64,000 nt of DNA from Moniliella sp. 'wahieum' (Eukaryota; Basidiomycota; Moniliellomycetes; Moniliellales; Moniliellaceae), in NCBI GenBank assembly GCA_003971905.1, contig RSEE01000004.1, positions 558,001 through 622,000 of the forward strand. Direction: 5' to 3'. Made by a program: the position numbers and the translations under genes. Of this stretch, positions 23,914 through 35,246 are shown in pieces. The notes under the pieces are model-generated. The model ran no database searches and was not told where the DNA came from. It saw only the letters and a program-made list of their open reading frames with translations. Position 1 is the first letter of the stretch; each line of letters begins with the position of its first letter.

Positions 23914-26608
23914 ATGGCCTTCTTCCAATCTCCCACTCCATCAGCTCCACTGGGTGCCGCCCCTCTGGCTGCCAGCAGCCTAGCCCAGGCACCCAAGACA
24001 ATCGTCTTATCGGCGATGGACTACGGTCTCCGGTCGCCCTCGGCCTGCTCAAGTCAGGCCACCGCGTCCACTTCGTTGCGCCGTCTCCACCCTCCTTCGC
24101 TGCTTGACGGCATCCTCTTCCTTGGCTCATCTTTCCGCTCGTCGGGTTCGGTGTGGCGTTGGACCTTGCCACCCAGCGGGCCGTTGGCGGGATGGCGCTC
24201 GACGCGGCCTATTGCCCAGTTGTCTCCGAGCTACCTTGGCATGGGGGGCAGCGCTGACTTGGTATCAATGCTTCTGGCATTGCGCTGCCCGGTGCCGATC
24301 TCCTCGCATCGCGCATCAACCAAAACCATTGCGGAAGAAACGCTTTGCCCAATCCGTCGCGGGCCTGAGCCAGATCCAGCAACAGCAAGCTTCGAACCCT
24401 TGTGGCGTCGCAGCAGACTGCCGCCGCATCAGAATCCAGCCTGGTTTCCTCAGTCTCCTCCGAGTTGCCGCCCAGTGTAACAAGTATGCATCCAATTCGC
24501 AACTCTCAGCCCAAGCCGCCAGTGAGGCGGCCTACAAGGCCACCCAGGCTGCCGATGTTGCCACCGTTGCGGCTCAGACAGCTGCGAACAAGTCCTTCAT
24601 CGCCTCGCAAGCGGCCGAATCGGCCGTTGCCAACTCGGCCATCACCTCACAAGCGAGCAACATTGCTGCCGCCAACTTGGTATGTCTTTTTTGGATTTGC
24701 TCTTCTCCTTTTCTTCCACCTTACTGACCTGTTCATCGTTCCTTCATCATATACACCCAAAGTTTGCCTACGACAGCGGATTGCTACGGTTGGTTCCACT
24801 TCTGCCGCTCAGGCGGCTGGCCTGTATGGATACAACTCGATCGCTGGTGCTAATGCCGCAACGGCGGCTGATCTGAGCAGTTATGGATCTTTTGCCGCGG
24901 CACAACAAGCTCAAGCGGTTTCCGCTGCTGGTCGCGGCGGCTATAATGGATCCAACGCTGCTCTCCAGACGGCTCAGTCCGCTGCCTTGGCCGGCTATGG
25001 TTCTGTCGCGGCTGCGGAGGCTGCTCAGATCCAGGCAGCTCAGGCGGCTACCGCATCCGGTCTATCCGGCTACGGCAGCACCGTTTCCGGGTTCAACGGG
25101 TACGGATCTGCCGCCGCTACGCAGGCCGCTGCTGTTAATGCTGTTGCTGCTGAGACGGCTGCTGCCCAGACGGTGGCTGCTCAGACGGCTGCTGCTCAGA
25201 ACTACGCCGCCCAGAACTATGCTGCAGAACTACGCTGCCCAACAGAATTACGCCGCCCGACCGCTGCGGCTCAAACATACGCTGCCCAGACCGCTGCTGC
25301 CCAGACCGCTGCGGCTCAGACATACGCTGCTGAGGCGGCTGCTGCCCAGGCTGTTGCTCAGACTTACGCTGCTGAGAAGGCTGCTGCGCAGACGGCTGCT
25401 GCCCAGACTTACGCTGCCCAGACTTACGCTGCCCAGACTTACGCTGCTCAAACGGCTGCTGCTCAACGGCTGCGGCCCAGACGGAAGCGGCTCAGAATTA
25501 CGCTGCCCAACAGACGGCTGCTGCCGGTCTGGCTGGCTACAGGTCCGCTTCAGCTCGAGGCGCGACCGCGGCCGATTTGGCCAGCTACGGCTCAACTGGT
25601 GCTCTACAAGCTGCTACTAGTCTTTCCTCGGCGGACGTGGCGGCGGCACTTTCGGAGACGGTCGCGTCGCGCCACACGCAATCAGTCCTGGACAATGCGT
25701 TGGTGCAAGCTGGAGTTACGGGGGGTGTATGTCGTCCTTGGCCGCGGCCAAGACTTCGGCCCTAACCCAAGCGGCCATTTCGAATGCTGTCCAGTGGGCC
25801 GCAGCCACCCAACAGGCGGAAGAGCAGCAGGCGGCGCTCAAGGCGGCTGCGTATGCTGCGGTGGCTCAGTCGTCTATTGCTTCTTCGGTCGCCAGTGCCA
25901 ATCAGCAGGCAGCGGTGGCGCGCGCGCTTGAGGCACAGTCGTCGGGTGTAGCGAAGCATGCGGTGGAGAGCGCCATCCAGCAAGCGGCCGCTTCCACCTA
26001 CGCCCGTTCCGCTGTGGCGCAGGCGTACCAGCAGCATGCCATTGCCCAGCAGGTATCCCAGCAGCGTGCTATCGCCCAGCAGGTATCCCAGCAGCGTGCC
26101 GTGGCCCAGCAGGCGGCTGCTTGGAACGCCGCAGCCCAGACCCAAGAGGTGGCGGCGCAGGCGCAGCAGCGCGTTGGCGGCGGCGGCGCAGTCGAGCGTG
26201 ACCCAAGCGATTGTGGCCAACGCGGTGGCGCAGTATGGCTCGTCGGTGGTCAACCCGGCGGCCGTGGCAGCAGTGCTGCAGGGTGCGTTCAACTCTTCCT
26301 CGTCGGGATCGTTTAGCCCGGCGGCGAGCGCAGTCCAGGCGCAGATCCAGGCCCAACAAGCGCAAGCCCAGGCTGTCCGCTCCGCGGCGGTCCTGGAGCA
26401 CCTAACTGGCCCACGCAAGCCCTTGCTCGAGACGACGCAGGCACTGGCGGGGATCAACTATGGCATTACTTCCCCGCCCTCGGTTGCGGGGCTGGTGGCC
26501 GGGCTGCCGTCCAACTATGCGATGACACCGGCGACACGCCTGTTCTCGCTCAACGCTTCACCGGCGGCAGCTCTTTCTGCGGCCCGTGTTGGCATGGCGC
26601 GACTTTAA
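23914..26608 (+). CDS. Large Ala/Gln/Tyr-rich repeat protein, function unknown
   Basis: Not recognised. The first 60 codons (from MAFFQSPTPSAPLGAAPLAA) have no signal peptide. A non-repetitive part follows near 23985-24390. After that the composition is dominated by Ala, Gln, Ser and Thr: QAASEAAYKATQAADVATVA, then (intron 24680-24762) GLYGYNSIAGANAATAADLS, SAALAGYGSVAAAEAAQIQA, and from 25130 to 25450 a coding tandem array of short units such as AAQTYAAQTAAAQTYAAE (15-bp DNA period, CAGACTTACGCTGCC type). The C-terminal part (25730-26608) is Ala/Gln-rich without strict repeats (ALAGINYGITSPPSVAG near the end). The pattern resembles helical or fibre-forming structural proteins. Several frame changes occur, all with Ala-rich sequence continuing in the new frame. 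Roughly 880 residues. Confidence 0.55.
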
Positions 26609-27043
26609 GCGTTCTTCTTCATCTCGGTTTACTCTGCTTCCTTGCATCTTGACGCGCTCATCACTCAGCCTCAAAAGTCGTGATGATAACCGGATCCAAT
26701 GATCAGATCGCTTGGACCGTTTTTCAAGGAGCACTACCTTTTCCGTTGAACATTATAGCTGAGCCCGTCTCAACCACACAAGTTTTTTCATTCTATGGTC
26801 GTCTCTCTCTTCTACCATGACATACAAACAATCCCCTGGATCCGCCATTATACCGCATCTTTCCCCGCACACGCATAGCAAAGAATCACATAGATCTTTT
26901 GGAGTTAGAGGTGCGGAAGGTCTGCCTTGTGAGAAACTGTGAGGGCCCCCATGCCCGCTCCTCGACCGAGTATTGCATGGGCCATAATAAGGTACTGACA
27001 CGCAAAACAAGAGTTTTGTGGGCGGAACCACAATAAGCAAAAA
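26609..27043. other. 3' flank of the repeat-protein gene
   Basis: No gene recognised between the repeat-protein stop and tRNA-Pro. Confidence 0.5.
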
Positions 27044-27142
27044 GGGGCTCAGCGGGAATTGAACCCACGACCACCTCTATTCGAACTGAGTCCAGCTCGG
27101 GAGAGTCCCGAAAGAGGCATGATACCACTACACCATGAGCCC
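27044..27142 (-). tRNA. tRNA-Pro(CGG), about 26-nt intron
   Basis: The acceptor GGGCTCA pairs with TGAGCCC, the anticodon stem is CCTCT/AGAGG, and the T arm is GTGGG-TTCAATT-CCCGC. The loop begins TT-CGG-G and contains an intron whose CCCGA can pair with the TCGGG around the anticodon. D arm GTGTAGTGGTATCAT is typical for this group. Confidence 0.82.
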
Positions 27143-27228
27143 AATGACCAGGCGAGTGCCAACTTAGTACTTCAGTCTCTCTTGATGCTTTTACAGTTGC
27201 ATGCTTCAATCTAGTCAGCCAAAAAACA

Positions 27229-27313
27229 CGCCCCACGTGGGACTCGAACCCACAACCGTGAGATGGACCTCTGTTATAAGAGTCTCAAATTCTACCGATT
27301 GAAATAGCGAGGC
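27229..27313 (-). tRNA. tRNA-Lys(CTT), 12-nt intron
   Basis: Exons are identical to the tRNA at 11935-12021 (acceptor GCCTCGC/GTGGGGC, anticodon stem TGAGA/TCTCA). The intron here reads TAACAGAGGTCC instead of the 14-nt version and still contains CAGAG-type sequence able to pair with the anticodon. It lies 87 bp from tRNA-Pro on the same strand. Confidence 0.85.
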
Positions 27314-28390
27314 TGTTTTTGCAAGATTGGGGCCGTAGAAACTGAGTTAAGTGACAATAGCAAGAGTCAAATCATACCCTACCTTCTCTACTACCCTGGC
27401 TTCTCTCTTTACACTTAAGGGGAAGCAGCAAAAACACTGCACCTGTACACATCGGATGCGAATTGTAAGTTAGTTGCGCTTGGGATCCTCCTACGTCCAA
27501 CCCCTTCCTAAGGAGGGCCGATATGGTGTGGTTGCTGTTTGTGTATAATAGTGGTGTTGTGTTTTTTAATTGGTACAGACAGAGAAGAGAACTTTCACAA
27601 AGCATTCTTCAGTGTGTGGAGGCCAAAAGAGAAGAAGCAAAATTGAACTCCATCAGCACTGGCTGTGTTGAACAGCAGAAGTGTTCTTCGTACTAACGTA
27701 GCCCACACTGCTAATATAGTGCGACTTGGAGCACTCGCGATCGCTATTGATCAGTTGCACATTATATTGAAGCAGCTTTCGGACAAGGCTTGGTGAAGGC
27801 AAAGCAGTCTAGCCACAAAAGGCTTCAAACAATGTCTGAAGGGAAGGAGACAGGAGAGAGAGGAGGAGATGGAGTTATCCACTCGTGCACTGCCCAGTGG
27901 GTATGGGAACGGATGTCGGCGGGAGTCCCCAGAGGGTGTCCTGATCGAACGGATTGAATCTCTTGGCGATTCCCCTGGTTCCCTAAACGGGGTCGCCGCC
28001 AAAAAGCAACACAAGCCGGGGATGATCGAGCTCTGTCGATGATACTATGGTTACTACAGTTTCCCTTGTGGTCCCCTAAACGGTGGGGGGTTGGCGCGAA
28101 CGAGCAACACAAGTCGGATGAGCGGTTCGGTTTACAGAGGCGCAGCGTTTCTTTGTTCCAGCCATAAGCTCTGGAAATGACATGGTCACAGCGTAGTAGA
28201 GATATGCAGTTGAATTGTGGCTATGAGACTAGCAACCGTCGTGACACGCACTACATGCAACAGGGTGGTGCTAGGGTTCACCTGCACTATCTCCAATGGA
28301 TCGGTGATGCTCGCTGGTTCGGGTGATTCGCCCCTTGCGTGGTCTGTGCGCCACCCCTTTTTGTCTGTTCCGACTTGCTTGCTTGGCTCT
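27314..28390. other. Intergenic with a diverged direct repeat
   Basis: Two stretches, 27969-28020 and 28071-28118, share CCCTAAACGG and GCAACACAAG in the same order and spacing. This looks like an old duplicated unit of about 100 bp, possibly a repeat-element relic. No gene seen. Confidence 0.4.
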
Positions 28391-28612
28391 TGTCTTCTTC
28401 CCTTCAGCTTGCTTGAAGGACTTGTGGCTGACTGCCCTGCCTTCTTGCACGTCTTGAAGGTGCGCCTCTGCTTTCCCTGTTCTTGTGTTGTCCTCCGCAA
28501 TGCAGCTTGCTTGAACAAGGACTTGTGGCTGACTGCCCTGCCTTTTCTTTTGCACGTCTTGAAAAGCTCATCTCTTGTGCTGCCCATAGCGTTTCCCAGC
28601 TGCAGTCTAGCA
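28391..28612 (+). repeat. Left terminal repeat of the outer element
   Basis: It matches 33436-33548 through TGTCTTCTTCCCTTCAGC, GACTTGTGGCTGACTGCC, CTTGCACGTCTTGAA and GCGTTTCCCAGCTGCAGTC. About 100 bp in the middle is an internal duplication that the right copy lacks. Confidence 0.65.
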
Positions 28613-30211
28613 GGTTATGTCGCCCTTCTCTTCTGCCTTTGCGCATTCTGCGCACCCGGTTTACTCGCCTGACGACATTGTGGAAGCGTATGTTTGTCGT
28701 GGCGAGTTTGACCCCAACTCCCAAGTCGGGTTGACTTCTAGCAAGACCACAGCGAAGTGGCAGGCTTTTCGAGTCCAGTACATGGTTGGTGCTTGGGCTG
28801 GACTGAACACTGTCCTGTGGGACGTTGACGTGGACGTCGCTGCCGAGTTCATCCACGACGTCATTCCTACCCTTCGCCGCTGGGAGATCCCGATGAAGGG
28901 CATAGACCTTCCGGCCCCTGGTTCTGCAGTGGCAGACAAGGACTCTACTGTGGCTGATATCATTACCAAATACAGCAAGGACCATGGCGGCGAAGACATC
29001 TTGCTCACACCGACTTCTATGTTGCCTATGTCTTTTATAAGAAGTCTCATTGCTTCTCCACCTTTGAGGACTTGCATGCGGCACTCATGCTCCATGTCGG
29101 TGAAGTGAAACGTGCTTGGAGACAGTACTGGATCAATCGGTCTTCCGAAGAAAGTCGCAAGCGTGTCGCTCTGAAGCGTCGTATCATGCGTGACATGCTC
29201 ATCGACCCAGCGCGCCTGCCTCCTACTGCCGAATATGAGGATGAACTTCAGGTACTGTTGGCCTAGGGAGCCGGACGGGCAGAAGGATGAGGAGAAGGTG
29301 ATGGATTGGAGCCAGAGTTGGGTCTGGGTACAGAGGCATCTATAGGAGGCTGGACTAGGCACAGGGACAGTGAGTCACACAGGAGAGAGTGCAGGGCACA
29401 GGGACAGTGACACGCAGGGACGTCAGCGTGGAAGCCGATGGAACCGAGGCGAACCTGGTCTACCGACTGGGAGCCAGAGGATCACAGTCAACACCCCCGC
29501 TGGCCAGGGAACCCGGAGACATCGGTTGTGGATGAGCTCCTGCCAGTGGATGTAGAGAGGGAGGACTTGAGTGGCAACCGGGACGAATGGCCTGGAGTTG
29601 TGCATGGCCACACGACTGGCCTACACCCCCGCTGTCCAGGATGACACCTGAACGAGCCGAGCGCTTGTGGTTGGTGTATTGTGCGACCGCCAGATGCTTG
29701 TAGAAGTCTTAGAAGTAAAAGTAGTAGGGGTTGCGCCCCGAAGCGATTTGGTGGGCAAAAGTAAAAAGCACCAGTTATAGGTGTAGTGAAAGAAAATTGG
29801 AAACTTGGAGTAAATGCGGTCCAAGGTCGTTTGGCATCAAAATTGGATGCGTTTGGTAGTTGTTTGGTTCCGCATGCCTGGTGCCAGTGGGGTCCATTGG
29901 GCATGGGAAATGAACGGGCGCTATGCGTCAACCGTCTTGATCTGTTTGGGTTCTCTTTGTTGTTGAAAAAGAGGAGTGGAAGAAGTTGGGTGACCACCCC
30001 CCCCATCCTTTCCCCAGGTGCCCCGGATGAATTGGCAATCCGGGGCGTGTAGCCGTGGGTGGGGCACTTGATGAGCAGCCACCCCGCTTTCTGCGATTCG
30101 CCTGCGCCGTTTTGTCGTTGGAGGAATTTCGTCTCGTTGACGATACCCGACACGTTTTGTTCCGTCGTGTGTTGTCCCTAAAAATCATTGCCCCATCTGT
30201 GGGGGACGAGT

Positions 30212-30290
30212 GTGCCGATTGTGGCGGTAGTATGCCGATTGTGGCGGTAGTATGCCGATTGTGGCGGTAAGGTGCCGATTGTGGCGGTGG
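30212..30290 (+). repeat. Minisatellite (GCCGATTGTGGCGGT unit), copy in first unit
   Basis: Four units of about 20 bp, each with GCCGATTGTGGCGGT, lie inside the internal part of the inner LTR element. The same array recurs at 31592-31670 in the second unit. Confidence 0.85.
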
Positions 30291-31591
30291 TGTTGTTGGG
30301 CGGGAGGACGGGTGTGTCTTGTGGGCTTGGCGGCTTAGCTTGGGCTTGTAGGCTTGGGGTGGGCTTGCTTGAAGAGCGCTCCCCTTCCGGGGGGATCAGA
30401 TTGTAGCTCTGTTGGCCTAGGGCCGGACGGGCAGAAGGATGAGGAGAAGGTGATGGATTGGAGCCAGAGTTGGGTCTGGGTACAGAGGCATCTATATAGG
30501 AGGCTGGACTAGGCACAGGGACAGTGAGTCACACAGGAGAGAGTGCAGGGCACAGGGACAGTGACCGCAGGGACGTCAGCGTGGAAGCCGATGGAACCGA
30601 GGCGAACCTGGTCTACCGACTGGAGCCAGAGGATCACAGTCAACATTGTTGGCCTAGGAGCCGGACGGGCAGAAGGATGAGGAGAAGGTGATGGATTGGA
30701 GCCAGAGTTGGGTCTGGGTACAGAGGCATCTATATAGGAGGCTGGACTAGGCACAGGGACAGTGAGTCACAAGGAGAGTGCAGGGCACAGGGACAGTGAC
30801 ACGCAGGACGTCAGCGTGGAAGCCGATGGAACCGAGGCGAACCTGGTCTACCGACTGGGAGCCAGAGGATCACAGTCAACACCCCCCTGGCCAGGGAACC
30901 CGGAGACATCGGTTGTGGGATGAGCTCCTGCCAGTGGATGTAGAGAGGGAGGACTTGAGTGGCAACCGGGACGAATGGCCTGGAGTTGTGCATGGCCACA
31001 CGACTGGCCTACACCCCGCTGTCCAGGATGACACCTGAACGAGCCGAGCGCTTGTGGTTGGTGTATTGTGCGACCGCCAGATGCTTGTAGAAGTCTTAGA
31101 AGTAAAAGTAGTAGGGGTTGCGCCCCGAAGCGATTTGGTGGGCAAAAGTAAAAAGCACCAGTTATAGGTGTATGAAAGAAAAATTGGAAACTTGGAGTAA
31201 TGCGGTCCAGGTCGTTTGGCATCAAAATTGGATGCTTTGGTAGTTGTTTGGTTCCGCATGCCTGGTGCCAGTGGGGTCCATTGGGCATGGGAAATGAACG
31301 GGCGCTATGCGTCAACCGTCTTGATCTGTTTGGGTTCTCTTTGTTGTTGAAAAGAGGAGTGGAAGAAGTTGGGTGACCACCCCCCCCCATCCTTTCCCCA
31401 GGTGCCCCGGATGAATTGGCAATCCGGGGCGTGTAGCCGTGGGTGGGGCACTTGATGAGCAGCCACCCCCGCTTTCTGCGATTCGCCTGCGCCGTTTTGT
31501 CGTTGGAGGAATTTCGTCTCGTTGACGATACCCGACACGTTTTGTTCGTCGTGTGTTGTCCCTAAAAATCATTGCCCATCTGTGGGGCGAG

Positions 31592-31670
31592 TGTGCCGAT
31601 TGTGGCGGTAGTATGCCGATTGTGGCGGTAGTATGCCGATTGTGGCGGTAAGGTGCCGATTGGGGCGGTG
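31592..31670 (+). repeat. Minisatellite, copy in second unit
   Basis: Four units as at 30212-30290, at the same place in the duplicated internal part. Confidence 0.85.
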
Positions 31671-33435
31671 TGTTGTTGGGCGGGAGGACGGGTGGTCTTG
31701 TGGCTTGGCGGCTTAGCTTGGGTTGTAGCTGGGGGTGGGCTTGCTTGAAGACGCTCCCCTTCCGGGGGATCAGATTGTAGCTCTGTTGGCCTAGGGAGCC
31801 GGACGGGCAGAAGGATGAGGAGAAGGTGATGGATTGGAGCCAGAGTGGGTCTGGGTACAGAGGCATCTATATAGGGCTGGACTAGGCCAGGGACAGTGAG
31901 TCACACAGGAAGAGTGCAGGGCACAGGGACAGTGACACGCAGGGACGTCAGCGTGGAAGCCGATGAACCGAGGCGAACCTGGTCTACCGACTGGAGCCAG
32001 AGGATCACAGTCAACAGGTACCGGCAACTCAGATCGATACTGAGTCAGACCAGCGTATGGACCTGTTGGGCACCCCGAAACGTTCTGTCCGACTGACAGT
32101 GATAGGGGATGTTACAACCCTGGCTCTTGCTCATGACCCGTCGGCTGCTTGCCGTCGTGGCCGTCCCTTCTGGGGGCGTATCAGCGAGCAGGCCCCGTCT
32201 ACTCGCACTGACTAGCGAGGAGCAGCCTAAGTGGGTGGATGCGCCGCTCTAGTCCAGGGACACATGAATTTCGATGTTATGACTCTGCCGAAGCGTATGA
32301 CGCGTGCTTTTGCTTCCTCGCCTCTGACACCCCTGGTGCATGGTCCCGAGCAAAAAGATCCGTTGGCTGTTCTTCGCGCTGGCTGCAGGGCATCCGTACT
32401 CGTTTGGCCACCATTTATCACGACTTTGCTTCGATCTTGGCCGGCACAATGGAGGTGCCGCCGGGGGTGCACTCTCAGATCGTTGGGCAACTAATGACGC
32501 TGGTGTCGCCTGCCCTCGCGGCCTACATTTCGCGCCTAGCCACCACAAACGTCTCCCGGGATTCTTTACTCGGTTCCGGACTTCTTGTCGTGCTTGTTCG
32601 CGGAAGTGCGCCTTTCTACACCAAGCGTCTCTGAACTACAGCTGTCGGTGCGCCAGATGGAATGGGATCCCAATGCAGAACCGGCTTCTACGGCCCTGAC
32701 GCGCTGGCTCGATTCAATCCAGGTTTTGACCCTCTTGGGGTACTCCACTTATTGGGACCCTGCACGTGATGTCCAGTTTGGAGGCCCTTTTCCGGCGTGG
32801 TGATTCGTATCGGCCGCTGATTTTCGCAGGGCTACCTCCCGGACAGCGTGTGACCGTGGCACATGTCAATTCTGTCTTGGGGGACTTGCAGTCGTTGGCC
32901 CGGGCCAACTTCGTCATGGAGTATAACCGGATTGCGTCCATCTCGGTGCCTACGGTTGAATCTTTGGCTGTTGATTCTCTACCCCACCCGTTAATTCGGG
33001 GACCACGGGACTGCTGGGAACGTAGACATGTCTCTTGCATCGCAGCTAGGAGCGATGGGGCTCGCGGCTGTCTGCTGGAATTTCCGCCAGCCTGGCATAT
33101 CGCTGCCAACTGCCCGGCGCCGCGTCAGGACAACCGCATTTCTAACCGTGGTACGTCAGGATGGAATCGCACCCTCCCTGGGCCAGGATGGAACGCGAAT
33201 CCAACCGTGCGCCCCCCGCAGCAGCATGCTGTTGCGCGTGTGCTTCAAGCCTTGGCGCACAGTTTGACGATAATGGACCTGTCCGTACCAGAGGAGGATG
33301 GCCTGCCTGCCGCGGGGGTTCGATGATATCGAATAGGGGTGGCGCGGGGTGAGGCGCTCATTATGCTCGCAGAGGACTTGTTGAGCGCATTGTCTACGAC
33401 TCGCCCAGGACGCGCCCCCCTTATTTCCCCCCTTT

Positions 33436-33548
33436 TGTCTTCTTCCCTTCAGCTTGCTTGAATGACTTGTGGCTGACTGCCCGCCTTCTTGCACGTCTTG
33501 AAGCTCATTTCTTGTGCTGCCATAGCGTTTCCCAGCTGCAGTCTAGCA
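33436..33548 (+). repeat. Right terminal repeat of the outer element
   Basis: 113 bp matching the left repeat at 28391-28612 over its start, one copy of its internal motif and its end. Confidence 0.65.
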
Positions 33549-35246
33549 CTACAGACTTCTGTTGCCACACTATACGTTAGCATCACTATCGACATCATCG
33601 ATGCATCAGTATCGGTCTTTAAGCTTCAAGGTTCACGGGTTCCGGTTATACCAGGTTATACTACCGGGCGGGACTCCAGGTATCGATCGTAACCGCGGAG
33701 AAGGGGGGAAGCTTCCTTTTGGTGTCGACCCATGGTGGGGTGGCTCGTGCATTTTTGCCCCAAAGGTTCTTTTGGACTTTCCCTCTTTTCACTGGCCACA
33801 AGCTCCAAAAGGAACTCCGATGTTCTCGCTGCTATTTGCCTCGTTTCGCAGCTATGGGGTCGGTGGCGAATGGGCGCTTGAGTACTCACTGAGTCCCTAT
33901 ATACATGTCTTTGGTATATCACACCACCACCACTATATATAGTGCTGGAGTGCTGCATCTCAGGTGGTCCTGGAGGACTGCCAGGCGTCACGCGTCAGGC
34001 CCGTCAGGCCCTCTCAGGTCTCAGGACCCGACTGCGTAGGGATTAGTCTCAGATCTCATCGAGTGAGGGACTAGTGACTAGTGACTAGTGACCGGTGACC
34101 ACTAAGTGACTAGTGGCTATTATAGCGACTCTCCTATTGAGAAAGATCTTTTCGGCTCTCAGTTTCACACGCTCCCTCTCAGATCTCATGTCGAAACGAC
34201 GACCTCCGAAGTCCCCAGGCCTCAGCCTGAGGCTTGAAGCTTGAAGCTTGACCGGCTGACCTCAGGGCCTGAGCCTCAGGAGCGTCAGGATCAATTGCAT
34301 CCAATGGCATGATGCATGATGCATGATGCCTCCTGTGAAGAAAATGTCTCGTATGTAATACTCTGCCGGATGCCCTCGACCGCGGGAAGAGAGAGGCCAG
34401 TTTGGCCTTGTTATCTTCGATCCACAGCGTGTTGGGTCTACGTGAATGAGGCTGTGGCTGCCGCGTGCCGGCTGGCCAGAAGCGGGGATTAGGCGCTTGT
34501 GGGAGGGGAGATAGAAGGAGGCATGCTTGGACGCAGGCCGGATATAGTGCTGTATGAAGATGATGACGCGCGTTAATATGATTGGTCGGTGGCGAAGATC
34601 TCTCTCGATCGACGGTCTGGCTTCGGTGCCTACCGCCGGACCCTAGTTTGTGCTTACATAGCGGCCGTTGCGACGATGGAGTAGTGAATGGGAGGCAGGA
34701 CTCGGGTATTCAGCACGCCGTGCTCGGGCTGTATCCAGGCTTTTGGCCCCAGGGGGAGCAGCACTGGGGCGGTTGCTGGTGTGGCTGGTCGGCTGGCTGG
34801 CGGAGTTCGACTGCGGGATCGGTGCAACGGATGGGAGGGGGGGGGGCGAGGGGTGCTGCTGGCGGCCGACGTGTGGGCCGAGCGTATGGCGTGGTGGTGG
34901 TGATCGGTGTGCATCATCGCTGATCGACGTCCCTCGCTCGGCCGAGGAGAAGCGAGAGGAGAGGCGAGAGGAGAGAGGCGACAGGCGAGAGGAAGAGAGC
35001 GACAGCGAGAGGAGAGAGGCGACAGGCGAGAGGAGAGAGGCGACAGGCGAGAGGTGAGACGCGCAGAGGCGCAGGCCGGCCAGCCAAAAAAAAGGTACAG
35101 CCTCCCGCCACCAACCCCCGCCCCTTCCGCCTCCCGCCAGCGCTGGCCGGCTCAGCCTAGTTCAGCGCAGGCCTGTGCGTCCAACGCGCGCCTCGTGTCG
35201 CCTGCTGTCGCCTCATTGCCACATCCACGCTCCGCACCCCTGCGCC
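33549..35246. other. Intergenic with several palindromic 7-mer arrays and a GA-rich tandem repeat
   Basis: ACTAGT at 34070, 34077 and 34084 with ACCGGT at 34091 lies on an exact 7-bp period. AAGCTT occurs at 34237 and 34244, and ATGCAT at 34312 and 34319. A GA-rich tandem repeat (GAGAGGAGAGAGGCGACAGGC type) fills about 34945-35055. No gene with support was seen; the right part should include the kinase promoter. Confidence 0.5.

Larger units (their letters stand above)
29256..32016 (+). mobile_element. Tandem pair of short non-autonomous LTR elements (TRIM-like), inner insertion
   Basis: A unit of LTR (about 235 bp), internal part (about 910 bp) and LTR occurs twice head to tail. LTRs are at 29256-29493, 30410-30645, 30647-30881 and 31784-32016; internal parts at 29494-30409 and 30882-31783. 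Each LTR starts TGTTG and ends CAACA. GGTAC stands directly before the first and directly after the last LTR, a 5-bp target duplication, so the pair behaves as one insertion. The two middle LTRs abut with one base between them. The internal part has no recognisable protein, only a short minisatellite. Copies are almost identical and differ mainly in length at scattered single positions, so the insertion is young. Confidence 0.8.
28391..33548 (+). mobile_element. Broken gag-like element with terminal direct repeats (outer element of a nested pair)
   Basis: The two ends carry the same sequence in direct orientation: 28391-28612 and 33436-33548. Both start TGTCTTCTTCCC and end GTCTAGCA (TG...CA ends). 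The left copy is longer because part of it is duplicated inside. Between them lie remains of a protein-coding region on the plus strand (28617-29260 and 32020-33330) with a gag-like character, including a CCHC-knuckle-like Cys/His signature near 33070-33115. No protease, reverse transcriptase or integrase was seen, so it may be a non-autonomous, gag-only type. A younger LTR-element pair (29256-32016) is inserted in the middle of the coding part. It is broken, with several interruptions. Confidence 0.55.

Noticed and set aside
30212-30290. Short regular repeats that could suggest a CRISPR array
   Set aside because: Units are about 20 bp, tandem, without unique spacers, and lie inside a eukaryotic LTR element; it is a minisatellite.
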